NCBI RefSeq assembly: GCF_021729085.1
Contig: NZ_JAJSAR010000001.1
Span: 682,001-746,000 of the forward strand
Reading direction: 5' to 3'
Source: Pseudohongiella sp. O18
Lineage (GTDB): Bacteria; Pseudomonadota; Gammaproteobacteria; Pseudomonadales; Pseudohongiellaceae
Length of the DNA stretch: 64,000 nt
The notes under the pieces are model-generated. The model did not search any database and was not told the origin of the DNA. It worked only from the letters and a program-made list of their open reading frames with translations. Positions 30,933 through 39,015 of this stretch are shown piece by piece. The position numbers and the translations under genes are program-made. Numbering within the stretch: the first letter of the stretch is position 1; every line of letters starts with the position of its first letter.

Positions 30933-31733
30933 TTTACGCTGCTCATTGTCCGGGTCAACAAAGCGCACCAGAAGATTGACGAACTCCGAGTCGGGCCTTT
31001 TTTCAACCGCTGCGCAACTGTGTACGTAGGCTTTTAGTCCGGTGATGCTGCCTGCTGCCTGATTGCCAGGAGACAGTGTCAGCGTCAGTGACTCAAACAC
31101 ACCTGGATGTACATCGGCTCGTTTGGTTACCATCAATGCTTCGTCGATACTGATAGCTTTTATCATGCATCGAAGCTCCTGGTCACGCCAGTGAATTATA
31201 CCGGTACCCTTGATGCGAGGCTTCTCTGGTTTGCCACTGGTCAGCGCCGCCGCCGAGCCTCCGGCCAGCGGGTCTTTGCCGCTGAGAATCTCAACAGAAC
31301 TGAAGGGGCCAGATTTACCACTTTGGCTGGGTTCGGCGTTTGGTTTTGGCAGCTTGCCTGAGCGAACCAGAGACTTGCGGACTTTCTGTAACAGCTCTTC
31401 GGGTGTGAAAGGCTTGCCAAGATAGTCAGAGACACCAGCCTGTACCGCGCGCATGATATTGTCTTTGCCGCCCAGGCTGGTGATCATTATGAAAGGAATA
31501 GATGCCAGCTTCTCCTCTGCACGTACCCATTGCAACAGCTCCTCACCACTCATGCCCGGCATTTCCCAGTCGCTGAGAATCAGGTCGACGGGTTGCCTGG
31601 CCAGAATGGATTGTGCTTTTCGCCCATCCGACGCTTCCATGATTTCGCATTGTGGAAGATATTTGCGAATGGTCCGCTTTATCAGGTCCCGGATGAAACT
31701 GGCGTCGTCGCAAAGCAGAATGCGGATCTTCAT
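30900..31733 (-). CDS. Response-regulator receiver protein with C-terminal PilZ-like domain
   Basis: This 277-residue protein has a CheY-type receiver (residues 1-125) with acidic pocket Asp9/Asp10, phosphoacceptor Asp55 in LSDWEMPG, Thr85 and Lys107. A Ser/Gly/Pro-rich linker (130-175) leads to a C-terminal domain of about 100 residues. That domain starts with basic residues (GKPEKPRIKG) and reads like a beta-barrel, but it lacks a clear RxxxR...DxSxxG PilZ signature, so PilZ is tentative. Its ATG lies one base after the yaaA stop, so the two are probably co-transcribed. No cognate histidine kinase is nearby. Confidence 0.8.
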   Translation of the reverse strand: MKIRILLCDDASFIRDLIKRTIRKYLPQCEIMEASDGRKAQSILARQPVDLILSDWEMPGMSGEELLQWVRAEEKLASIPFIMITSLGGKDNIMRAVQAGVSDYLGKPFTPEELLQKVRKSLVRSGKLPKPNAEPSQSGKSGPFSSVEILSGKDPLAGGSAAALTSGKPEKPRIKGTGIIHWRDQELRCMIKAISIDEALMVTKRADVHPGVFESLTLTLSPGNQAAGSITGLKAYVHSCAAVEKRPDSEFVNLLVRFVDPDNEQRKLLGELIVDGQ

Positions 31734-31734
31734 A

Positions 31735-32508
31735 TCAGGCCTGCTTTCTCAAAAAGACGGGTGACTTTTCACTGGAGTCCTTTTCACTGTATCGGTAACC
31801 TGCCACATCAAAGTCCAGTAGAGCTGACCTGCTCCGTACCCGATTTTTTATTACCCATGAAGCCATCATGCCGCGAGCCTTCTTGGCGTAGAAGCTGATT
31901 ATTTTGTACTGACCATTTTTGTAATCTTTAAAAACCGGGCTGACAACAGGAGCGCACAGCTTTTTGGGGCTGACCGACTTAAAGTATTCATTCGAGGCCA
32001 GATTGAGCAGGAACGGGTTTTTCTGTTCGGCCAAAAGAGAGTTCAGGTGCTCTGTCAGTGTGTCACCCCAGAATTGATACAAAGACTCGAATTTTCCATG
32101 CTTGAGCGCGGTACCCATTTCCAGACGATAAGGCTGCATCAGATCAAGCGGCCGGAGCAGGCCGTAAAGACCTGACAGGATACGGACATGATTCTGCGCG
32201 AATGTCAGATCGCGTTTGTTGAGTGACTGTACGTCCAGCCCAATGTACACATCACCCGTGAAGGCGAAAATGGCCGGTCGTGCGTTGTCTTCGTTAAACG
32301 GAAGTTGCCAGTTAAGATTGCGCTGAAAATTCAGTTCGCCCAGCTTTGGGCTGATGTGCATCAATTTTGACAGATCATCAGGTGAATACTTGCGCAGCGT
32401 TTTCACCAGTTTGGCCGACGCATCCAGAAACTCGGGTTGAGTCACCGTCAGTTTAGGTGTGGTTGACTCAAAATCGAGAGATTTTGCTGGTGATAAAACC
32501 AATAACAT
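31735..32508 (-). CDS. yaaA: Peroxide stress protein YaaA (DUF328/UPF0246)
   Basis: YaaA limits free iron and DNA damage during peroxide stress in E. coli and belongs to a DNA-binding-fold family. The 257-residue protein matches E. coli YaaA end to end: LLVLSPAKSLDFES at the N terminus, FTGDVYIGL, LSGLYGLLRPLDLMQPYRLEMG, YQFWGDTLT, NLASNEYFKSV and KIISFYAKKARG. It stands in a minus-strand pair with the receiver protein. Confidence 0.95.
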   Translation of the reverse strand: MLLVLSPAKSLDFESTTPKLTVTQPEFLDASAKLVKTLRKYSPDDLSKLMHISPKLGELNFQRNLNWQLPFNEDNARPAIFAFTGDVYIGLDVQSLNKRDLTFAQNHVRILSGLYGLLRPLDLMQPYRLEMGTALKHGKFESLYQFWGDTLTEHLNSLLAEQKNPFLLNLASNEYFKSVSPKKLCAPVVSPVFKDYKNGQYKIISFYAKKARGMMASWVIKNRVRSRSALLDFDVAGYRYSEKDSSEKSPVFLRKQA

Positions 32509-32529
32509 ATAAAGCCTCTATTGCGACCA

Positions 32530-33021
32530 CTACACTGAGCTGGCGAGATCCTGCCACCAGTTCAGTGGCGTCTGGCCATCCTCAGGGTCGTAAACATTGC
32601 CATAGTACCAGACACTTTCCGGAAAGCGCTTCAGCACGGCTGTAATGACTTCTTCAATCTTCTTGAAGCCAATCGACACATGCACACTGTAAATCAGCAC
32701 GCCCGGACTGCAGACGTCGCGGGTACCATCAATGAGCTCAATCTCAGGTGTCAGGGCCTGATCCAGCTCCGCTATGTTATGCTTACTGAAAACACGGATA
32801 CTCAGATTACCGCTGTGTTCAAGTAATTCGTATCCACCTGTGTTATCGGCCGGATAACGGATTAGATCACCGGAAGCGAGTCCGCGAACGAAAACAGGCG
32901 ACTTCTCCAGCCGGAACTGATCGGGGTGTCCCTCGACAGCAATAGCTGAGACCTGTTCCACCACAGGGTCATTATTATCGTTATAGCCTGCGATTACCGG
33001 GAGCTGTTGCGTCTGGCTCAT
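32530..33021 (-). CDS. DUF4265-like protein
   Basis: A small soluble protein of 163 residues. The pattern PVFVRGLASGDLIRYP (about 50-65), a middle beta part GNLSIRVFSK and the C-terminal WYYGNVYDPEDG fit the DUF4265 family, whose function is unknown. The ATG at 33021 is chosen over the upstream frame start at 33084, because the latter overlaps the divergent gene's start. It is divergent from the small membrane protein with 61 bases between. Confidence 0.65.
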   Translation of the reverse strand: MSQTQQLPVIAGYNDNNDPVVEQVSAIAVEGHPDQFRLEKSPVFVRGLASGDLIRYPADNTGGYELLEHSGNLSIRVFSKHNIAELDQALTPEIELIDGTRDVCSPGVLIYSVHVSIGFKKIEEVITAVLKRFPESVWYYGNVYDPEDGQTPLNWWQDLASSV

Positions 33022-33082
33022 GTTATGCCCTGGTGCCTGAAATATGTCTGAACAAAAACGCCATTGTAACGCGTGAGCTACC

Positions 33083-33448
33083 ATGCTGGTACTGTTTGAA
33101 AGGATCGTACAGCGCAGTCGCTGGTTTAAAGGCCCCGCCTTTGTGGCGCTGGCCGCGATGTTGGCAGTATGCGCCTGGGTGCTGGTATGGGCTCCGATGC
33201 CGGTGCAGGATCAGTGGCTGATACCGATAATTGTCCTGACACTCTGGCTGCTGCTCTGTGCCTCGACGATAACTGTATTTACCAATGTTCCCCTGAATGA
33301 CTATCAAAATCTGGGCTGGACAGGCAAAATACGCCGCAAACTGGCCAGGTTCCTTTTTCATTTGCTTGCCTGGTTCATGCTAATAATCAGTCTGGCCTTG
33401 CTGGTAGTCAGTTTTCAGCTGCTGATGGCCTGGTTTAGAGGGCCCTGA
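33083..33448 (+). CDS. Small inner-membrane protein of unknown function
   Basis: This 121-residue protein has three hydrophobic segments at about residues 18-38, 46-66 and 92-116, with the basic loop GKIRRKLAR between the second and third. I do not recognise a family. It is followed after 25 bases by the thioesterase gene on the same strand, so they may share a transcript. Confidence 0.7.
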   Translation: MLVLFERIVQRSRWFKGPAFVALAAMLAVCAWVLVWAPMPVQDQWLIPIIVLTLWLLLCASTITVFTNVPLNDYQNLGWTGKIRRKLARFLFHLLAWFMLIISLALLVVSFQLLMAWFRGP

Positions 33449-33473
33449 ACAAAACCAATAACAGGAGTACAAC

Positions 33474-33890
33474 GTGGGCCTGATCGACGACGATATGGAT
33501 AAAGATCCCGTTCCGGCAGGGGAACTTGCCCTGCAGACCCTGGCCATGCCGAGGGATACCAACGCCAATGGCGACATATTCGGTGGCTGGCTGGTCTCGC
33601 AGATGGACCTTGCCGCGGGGATTGCCACCAAACAGGTGACCCGTGGCCGATCTGCTACGGTTGCGATCAAAAATGTGGAGTTTCTGGCGCCTGTCAGCGT
33701 CGGTTCGGTGGTCAGCTGTTATGCCGAGGTGCTGGAGATTGGCCGTAGCTCGATGCACATCAACATTGAAGTGTGGATATCGAACTCGCTGACTCAGGAA
33801 GCACAGCGCAAGGTGGCAGAGGGATTGTTCATTTTTGTGGCCATCGATGACAATGGCCGCACACGCCGCATTACGCCGCCCAACCAGTAG
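33474..33890 (+). CDS. yciA: Acyl-CoA thioesterase, YciA type
   Basis: This 138-residue single hotdog-fold protein hydrolyses acyl-CoA esters in the cytoplasm. The signature MPRDTNANGDIFGGWLVSQMD contains the catalytic Asp of the family, followed by VEFLAPVSVGSVV. The GTG start at 33474 is preceded by AGGAG at 33462-33466. It is followed by a strong palindromic terminator. Confidence 0.9.
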   Translation: MGLIDDDMDKDPVPAGELALQTLAMPRDTNANGDIFGGWLVSQMDLAAGIATKQVTRGRSATVAIKNVEFLAPVSVGSVVSCYAEVLEIGRSSMHINIEVWISNSLTQEAQRKVAEGLFIFVAIDDNGRTRRITPPNQ

Positions 33891-33895
33891 TTGGT

Positions 33896-33940
33896 AAAGG
33901 GCCCAGAGGTATTTACCTTCGTAAATCCTTCAGGCCCTTT
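33896..33940. terminator. Convergent terminator between yciA and tcyP
   Basis: AAAGGGCC (33896-33903) pairs with GGCCCTTT (33933-33940), enclosing an inner stem ATTTAC-CTTC-GTAAAT (33911-33926). GTAAAGG (33894-33900) could alternatively pair with CCTTTAC (33954-33960). The symmetric A/T ends suit termination from both directions. Confidence 0.7.
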
Positions 33941-33967
33941 GGGTCCTCCGTCGCCTTTACCGTAGGC

Positions 33968-35311
33968 TTAAACGCCTTCCTTGATAAATGTGCTGGTGAT
34001 TTTACCGCTGGTCATGGCGCCACTGACATTCAGTGCAGTGCGGCCCATATCTATCAGCGGTTCAATTGAAATCAGCAGTGCGGCCAGCTCAACCGGCAGA
34101 CCCATGGCTGGCAACACGATCAGTGCGGCAAATGTTGCACCGCCACCAACACCGGCGACACCAAACGAACTGATAGTGATAATGCCGATCAGTGACAGAA
34201 TAAAGCCAATGTCCATCGGGTTGATGCCGACCGTCGGAGCGGCCATCACAGCAAGCATGGCCGGGTAGATGCCGGCACAGCCATTCTGGCCAATGGTGGC
34301 GCCAAACGATGCGGACAGACTGGCAATCGACGGTGGTACCTTCAGCTCATCTACCTGCGTGCGGATATTCAACGGAATGGTAGCTGCGGAACTGCGCGTG
34401 GCGAATGCAAAGGTCAGCACCGGCCAGATCTTGCGGTAGAACTCGGCCGGATTATTACCCGTCAGGCTGAGCAGCAATCCATGCACGCCGAACATGATGC
34501 CCAGTGCAATGTAAGACGCCACAACAAAACCAATCAGATTCAGGATGTCGCTGCCATTGGAGCCCGCTACCACATAGGTCACCAGCGACAGGATGCCATA
34601 AGGTGTCAGACCCATGATCATCTTCACCAGACGCATCACAATGGCCTGAATGGTTTCCGTACCACCCTTGATGCGATCGCTGTATTCGGGCTTCTCGCGG
34701 CTGACCAGCAGTGCCGCCAGACCAAACAGCATGCCGAAGATAACTACGGCAATAATGGATGTACTGCGTGCTTCGGTCAGGTCACGGAAGATGTTGGTAG
34801 GGATGAAATTGACGATGACCTGGGCGAAAGTCAGGCCTTCCACCATGGGGGCCCGTGACTCCAGGAATTCCACCCGCGCCGCCTCGCGCGCACCACCGAC
34901 CATGCCCTCAGCGGTCAGTCCGAACAGGTTGGTGACCACGATACCGACAATCGCGGCAATCATCGTGGTGAAGACCAGAATACCAATGACTGAACCGCCA
35001 ATTTTACCCAGTGCGGCTACCTCATGCAGACGCACCACTGCCGCAATCATGGTGACAAGCACCAGCGGGATGATAATCATGCGCAGCAATGCGACATATA
35101 TATCGCCAGGCAGATCCGTCCAGGTGAGTGTGGGACGGATTTCATCGATATTGCCGCCATGAATGATCTGCAGGAACAGACCAAACACCACACCCATGGC
35201 AAGCGCTATGAAGACCTGTTTGGCAAGACTGGTATCGGGTCGGCGCAGTTTGTACAGGGCGTACAGCAGGGCCACGAAGATGATGATACCGAGCACGTTT
35301 AACATGGACAT
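33968..35311 (-). CDS. tcyP: L-cystine / dicarboxylate-type symporter (TcyP family)
   Basis: This 447-residue inner-membrane transporter of the DAACS family has eight or more hydrophobic segments. The re-entrant hairpin motif FATRSSAATIPLNI and the GCAGIYPAMLAVM and GVAGVGGGATFAA segments match TcyP/YdjN cystine importers better than GltP. Cystine specificity is inferred from this similarity. It is encoded alone, with a 116-base upstream spacer shared with the end of uvrD. Confidence 0.85.
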   Translation of the reverse strand: MSMLNVLGIIIFVALLYALYKLRRPDTSLAKQVFIALAMGVVFGLFLQIIHGGNIDEIRPTLTWTDLPGDIYVALLRMIIIPLVLVTMIAAVVRLHEVAALGKIGGSVIGILVFTTMIAAIVGIVVTNLFGLTAEGMVGGAREAARVEFLESRAPMVEGLTFAQVIVNFIPTNIFRDLTEARSTSIIAVVIFGMLFGLAALLVSREKPEYSDRIKGGTETIQAIVMRLVKMIMGLTPYGILSLVTYVVAGSNGSDILNLIGFVVASYIALGIMFGVHGLLLSLTGNNPAEFYRKIWPVLTFAFATRSSAATIPLNIRTQVDELKVPPSIASLSASFGATIGQNGCAGIYPAMLAVMAAPTVGINPMDIGFILSLIGIITISSFGVAGVGGGATFAALIVLPAMGLPVELAALLISIEPLIDMGRTALNVSGAMTSGKITSTFIKEGV

Positions 35312-35427
35312 GGAGGATCTCCCGTTATTATTGTCCCACTTGTTTTTGTTCCACTCTTATAGCGCGTAAGCTACTGCCCTAGCAAACATTTTGCCAGAGA
35401 CGAAGGCAACTGAGTGCGTTGCCATCA

Positions 35428-37644
35428 TCAAATAGGTTCAAGACGCGCGTAGGCAAGTACCAGCCACTTGCTGCCTACTTCGGTGAAATTCACCTGGACG
35501 CGTGCATTATTGCCACTGCCCTCGTAATTCAGGACCACGCCTTCGCCAAACTTGCCGTGACGCACACGCTGGCCCAGGGTGATGTTGGTCTGAGGCACCG
35601 CGGCACCGCCGTAAAGACTGCTCGATGAGGCCCGTGGCGCGACTGCCGGGCGCTGGATGGTGGTTTTCATCCGTACCGGCTCAATCAATTCCTGCGGCAA
35701 TTCGCGGATAAACCGGGATGGCCGGCAGATGTTGACATCCCCGTGCATTCGCCGCGATTCAGCGCAGGTCAGATACAGCTTTTCCATGGCGCGGGTGATG
35801 CCGACGTAGCAGAGCCGGCGTTCTTCCTCCACGCCGGTCAGGTTTTCCATCGACATTTTGTGCGGGAACAGGCCTTCTTCCATACCGGCGAGAAACACCA
35901 GCGGGAACTCCAGGCCTTTGGCGCTGTGCAGAGTCATCATCTGCACGGCATCGTCTGATTCTGAAGCCTGCGCCTCGCCAGCGTCCAGCGCCGCCTGATC
36001 CAGGAACGAGGCAAGTACGTCGCTGGTCAGCGCCAGTGGGTCATCACTCTCGTCGAGCCCGGAACTTTGCGCCTGCCAGTCTTCGGCAAAGCTGCGTGTG
36101 GCACTGATCAGTTCGTCCAGGTTTTCCAGTCGACCCTGGGCTTTATCACCGCCTTCTTTCTGGTGATGTTCAATCAGGCCGCTCTGCTTGATGACATGAG
36201 CGACTTTTTCGCCCAGTTCCAGCGGATGACAGTTTTCATCCATGTCATCAATCAAACGCATGAATGCCTGCACGGCTGCCGCCGCACGAGCAGGCAACAG
36301 TTTATGGTCGAGACTGCGCTGACAGGCCTGCCATAGGGACGACCCGTCATTGCGCGCCAGTTCCCGCAGGCTGTCCAGCGTACGCGCACCAATGCCGCGC
36401 GTCGGTACATTGATGACACGCTCCATGGCAGTATCGTCATGACGATTAACCGTCAGGCGCAGATAGGCCAGCGCGTTGCGGATTTCCAGCCGGTCGTAAA
36501 AGCGCTGGCCGCCATAGATGCGATAGGGCATGGATACCCGCAGCAGGGCTTCTTCCAGCTCGCGGGACTGGGCGTTGGAGCGGTACAGGACTGCTGCATC
36601 ACTGAGGCGATGTCCGGTGTTCAGCCAGTCCTGCAGCCGATCCACAATGAATCTGGCTTCGTCTTGCTCGTTGAACGCCTCGTAAAGCGAAATGGCTTCG
36701 CCTTCGCGGTCCTCCGTCCACAGCTCTTTGCCCAGCCGGCCCTGGTTGTTGGCAATCAGGTGGTTGGCTGCCTTGAGGATGGTGGAAGTCGAGCGGTAGT
36801 TGCGCTCCAGCCGGATGATGTCAGCGCCGGTAAAATCCTTGTTGAACTGCTGGATGTTTTCGATGCGGGCACCGCGCCAGCCGTAAATCGACTGATCATC
36901 GTCGCCAACCACCATCAGGTGATTATTGCCGCCGGCCAGCACTCGCAGCCAGGCGTACTGCACGGCGTTAGTGTCCTGGAACTCATCGACCAGAATATGG
37001 CTGAAGCGGCGCTGATAGTGGTCCAGCAGGCCGGGATTGTTCAGCCACAGCTCGTGGGCGCGAAGCAGGATTTCAGCAAAGTCCACCATGCCTCCGCGCT
37101 GACAGGCCTCTTCATAGGCGGTATAAACCGTGAGCATGGTGCGGGTGAACTCGTCACCATAGTGTTCTATGTTGGCGGCGCGCAGACCTTCGTCTTTCTG
37201 TGCGTTGATGTACCACTGCACCTGGCGCGGGGGCCATTTGTCCTCGTTAATGCCCAGCGCCTTGCTCAGACGCTTTATCAGCCGAAGCTGGTCATCACTG
37301 TCCAGGATCTGGAAGTTCTCAGGCAGATTGGCTTCACGCCAGTGTTGGCGCAGCAGCCGGTGCGCCAGGCCATGAAAAGTGCCGACCCACATGCCGCCGA
37401 TCGGGCGCTCCAACAGCTCTTCGATACGGCTGCGCATTTCGCGGGCGGCCTTGTTGGTAAATGTAACGGCGAGAATGCCAAAAGGCGATACGCCCTCCAC
37501 CTGCATCAGCCAGGCGATGCGATGGACCAGCACGCGGGTCTTGCCGCTGCCGGCGCCAGCCAGTACCAGCATACTGCCAGGGGGAGCGGAGACAGCCCGG
37601 CGTTGCTCGTCGTTCAAGGAATCTAGTAAGTGGGATACGTCCAT
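35428..37644 (-). CDS. uvrD: DNA helicase II UvrD
   Basis: SF1A 3'-5' helicase of nucleotide excision and mismatch repair, 738 residues. It starts MDVSHLLDSLNDEQRRAV, with Walker A AGAGSGKT at residues 29-36, motif II VDEFQDTN, the GDDDQSIYGWRGA motif III region, and VQMMTLHSAKGLEFPLVF near the C-terminal core. The C-terminal Tudor-like tail ends VNFTEVGSKWLVLAYARLEPI, typical of UvrD rather than Rep. It is divergent from gcdH. Confidence 0.97.
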   Translation of the reverse strand: MDVSHLLDSLNDEQRRAVSAPPGSMLVLAGAGSGKTRVLVHRIAWLMQVEGVSPFGILAVTFTNKAAREMRSRIEELLERPIGGMWVGTFHGLAHRLLRQHWREANLPENFQILDSDDQLRLIKRLSKALGINEDKWPPRQVQWYINAQKDEGLRAANIEHYGDEFTRTMLTVYTAYEEACQRGGMVDFAEILLRAHELWLNNPGLLDHYQRRFSHILVDEFQDTNAVQYAWLRVLAGGNNHLMVVGDDDQSIYGWRGARIENIQQFNKDFTGADIIRLERNYRSTSTILKAANHLIANNQGRLGKELWTEDREGEAISLYEAFNEQDEARFIVDRLQDWLNTGHRLSDAAVLYRSNAQSRELEEALLRVSMPYRIYGGQRFYDRLEIRNALAYLRLTVNRHDDTAMERVINVPTRGIGARTLDSLRELARNDGSSLWQACQRSLDHKLLPARAAAAVQAFMRLIDDMDENCHPLELGEKVAHVIKQSGLIEHHQKEGGDKAQGRLENLDELISATRSFAEDWQAQSSGLDESDDPLALTSDVLASFLDQAALDAGEAQASESDDAVQMMTLHSAKGLEFPLVFLAGMEEGLFPHKMSMENLTGVEEERRLCYVGITRAMEKLYLTCAESRRMHGDVNICRPSRFIRELPQELIEPVRMKTTIQRPAVAPRASSSSLYGGAAVPQTNITLGQRVRHGKFGEGVVLNYEGSGNNARVQVNFTEVGSKWLVLAYARLEPI

Positions 37645-37779
37645 AACCGCTTATTGTAGCAGCCTGATTAAAGCATGGCTGTGATATTTATCCTTTTGCC
37701 CACTACGCCTTGCTGATAAAATACCGATCCTTTGCTCGATAAAAGACACCCATTTAGCTAGCTGAATCAGGAGTAGATT

Positions 37780-38967
37780 ATGTCTGCAAAATCAGACAAC
37801 GCACCGTTTGACTGGAAAGATCCGTTTTTGCTGGAACAGATGCTGACCGAAGAAGAGCGCATGATTCGTGATACCGCGCGTCAGTACTGTCAGGAAAAAC
37901 TGCTGCCGAGGGTGCGTGACGCGTATCGCAATGAGCAGACTGATCCTGAAATTTTCCGCGAGATGGGCGCACTGGGCCTGCTGGGCCCAGCACTGGACGG
38001 CTACGGTTGCACCGGCACCAACTATGTGAGCTATGGTCTGGTGGCTCGTGAAGTGGAGCGCGTCGACTCAGGCTACCGCTCAATGTTCAGCGTACAGTCC
38101 TCGCTGGTCATGCACCCGATCCACGCTTTCGGCAGCGAAGAGCAGAAGCAGAAGTATCTGCCCAAACTGGCAAGCGGCGAGTTCATCGGCTGTTTTGGTC
38201 TGACCGAGCCGGACCACGGATCCGATCCGGGTGGCATGGTGACTCGCGCCCGCACAGTCGAGGGTGGCTACAAACTCAGTGGCGCCAAAAACTGGATTTC
38301 CAACTCACCCATCGCCGATGTGTTCATCGTCTGGGCCAAGAATGATGATGGCGTGATCAAGGGTTTCATCCTGGACAAGGGCATGGCCGGCCTGTCAGCA
38401 CCCAAGATTGAAGGCAAGCTGGCGCTGCGTGCGTCCATCACCGGTGAAATCGTCATGGACGAAGTGTTTGTGCCGGAAGAGAACATGCTGCCTCACGTTG
38501 AAGGCCTGAAAGGTCCGTTCAGCTGTCTGAACTCTGCGCGTCTGGGTATCGCCTGGGGTGCCCTGGGTGCTGCAGAGACCTGCTGGCACGCGGCTCATGA
38601 CTACGTCATGGATCGCAAGCAGTTCGGTCGACCATTGGCTGCCAATCAGCTGATCCAGAAAAAGCTGGCTGTAATGCAGACGGAGATTTCGCTGGCACTG
38701 CTGGGCTGCCTGCAGGCCACTCGTCTGAAGGACGAAGGCAAACTGGGTATTCCGCTGATTTCTCTGCTTAAGCGCAATTCATGTCTGAAGGCGCTGGACG
38801 TGGCACGAGAAGCGCGCGACATGCTGGGCGGCAATGGTATCTCTGATGAATATCCGGTCATGCGCCACATGCAGAACCTGGAAGTGGTCAATACCTACGA
38901 AGGCACTCAGGATATTCACGCTCTGATTCTGGGCCGTGCCCAGACAGGCATCCAGGCGTTCTTCTAA
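37780..38967 (+). CDS. gcdH: Glutaryl-CoA dehydrogenase
   Basis: FAD-dependent acyl-CoA dehydrogenase of lysine/tryptophan/glutarate breakdown, converting glutaryl-CoA to crotonyl-CoA and CO2. The 395-residue protein begins [22 protein letters not shown], typical of GcdH. It has [15 protein letters not shown] and the catalytic Glu374 in [25 protein letters not shown] ribosome site precedes the ATG. No other glutarate genes flank it in the window. Confidence 0.95.
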   Translation: MSAKSDNAPFDWKDPFLLEQMLTEEERMIRDTARQYCQEKLLPRVRDAYRNEQTDPEIFREMGALGLLGPALDGYGCTGTNYVSYGLVAREVERVDSGYRSMFSVQSSLVMHPIHAFGSEEQKQKYLPKLASGEFIGCFGLTEPDHGSDPGGMVTRARTVEGGYKLSGAKNWISNSPIADVFIVWAKNDDGVIKGFILDKGMAGLSAPKIEGKLALRASITGEIVMDEVFVPEENMLPHVEGLKGPFSCLNSARLGIAWGALGAAETCWHAAHDYVMDRKQFGRPLAANQLIQKKLAVMQTEISLALLGCLQATRLKDEGKLGIPLISLLKRNSCLKALDVAREARDMLGGNGISDEYPVMRHMQNLEVVNTYEGTQDIHALILGRAQTGIQAFF

Positions 38968-38979
38968 GCTTGAATGAGT

Positions 38980-39009
38980 CGGAGGGCTTTGGCCTGCTGA
39001 ATCCCTCCG
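38980..39009. terminator. Possible bidirectional terminator between gcdH and opgH
   Basis: CGGAGGG (38980-38986) pairs with CCCTCCG (39003-39009) around a 16-base loop, between the convergent gcdH and opgH stops. There is no T-run, so factor-independent termination is uncertain. Confidence 0.4.
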
Positions 39010-39015
39010 GGCTCA

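Noticed and set aside
36439-37626. 395-codon open frame on the plus strand opposite uvrD
   Set aside because: It is a shadow of the conserved uvrD reading frame. It has no family likeness or ribosome site, and long antisense frames are common opposite GC-biased genes.
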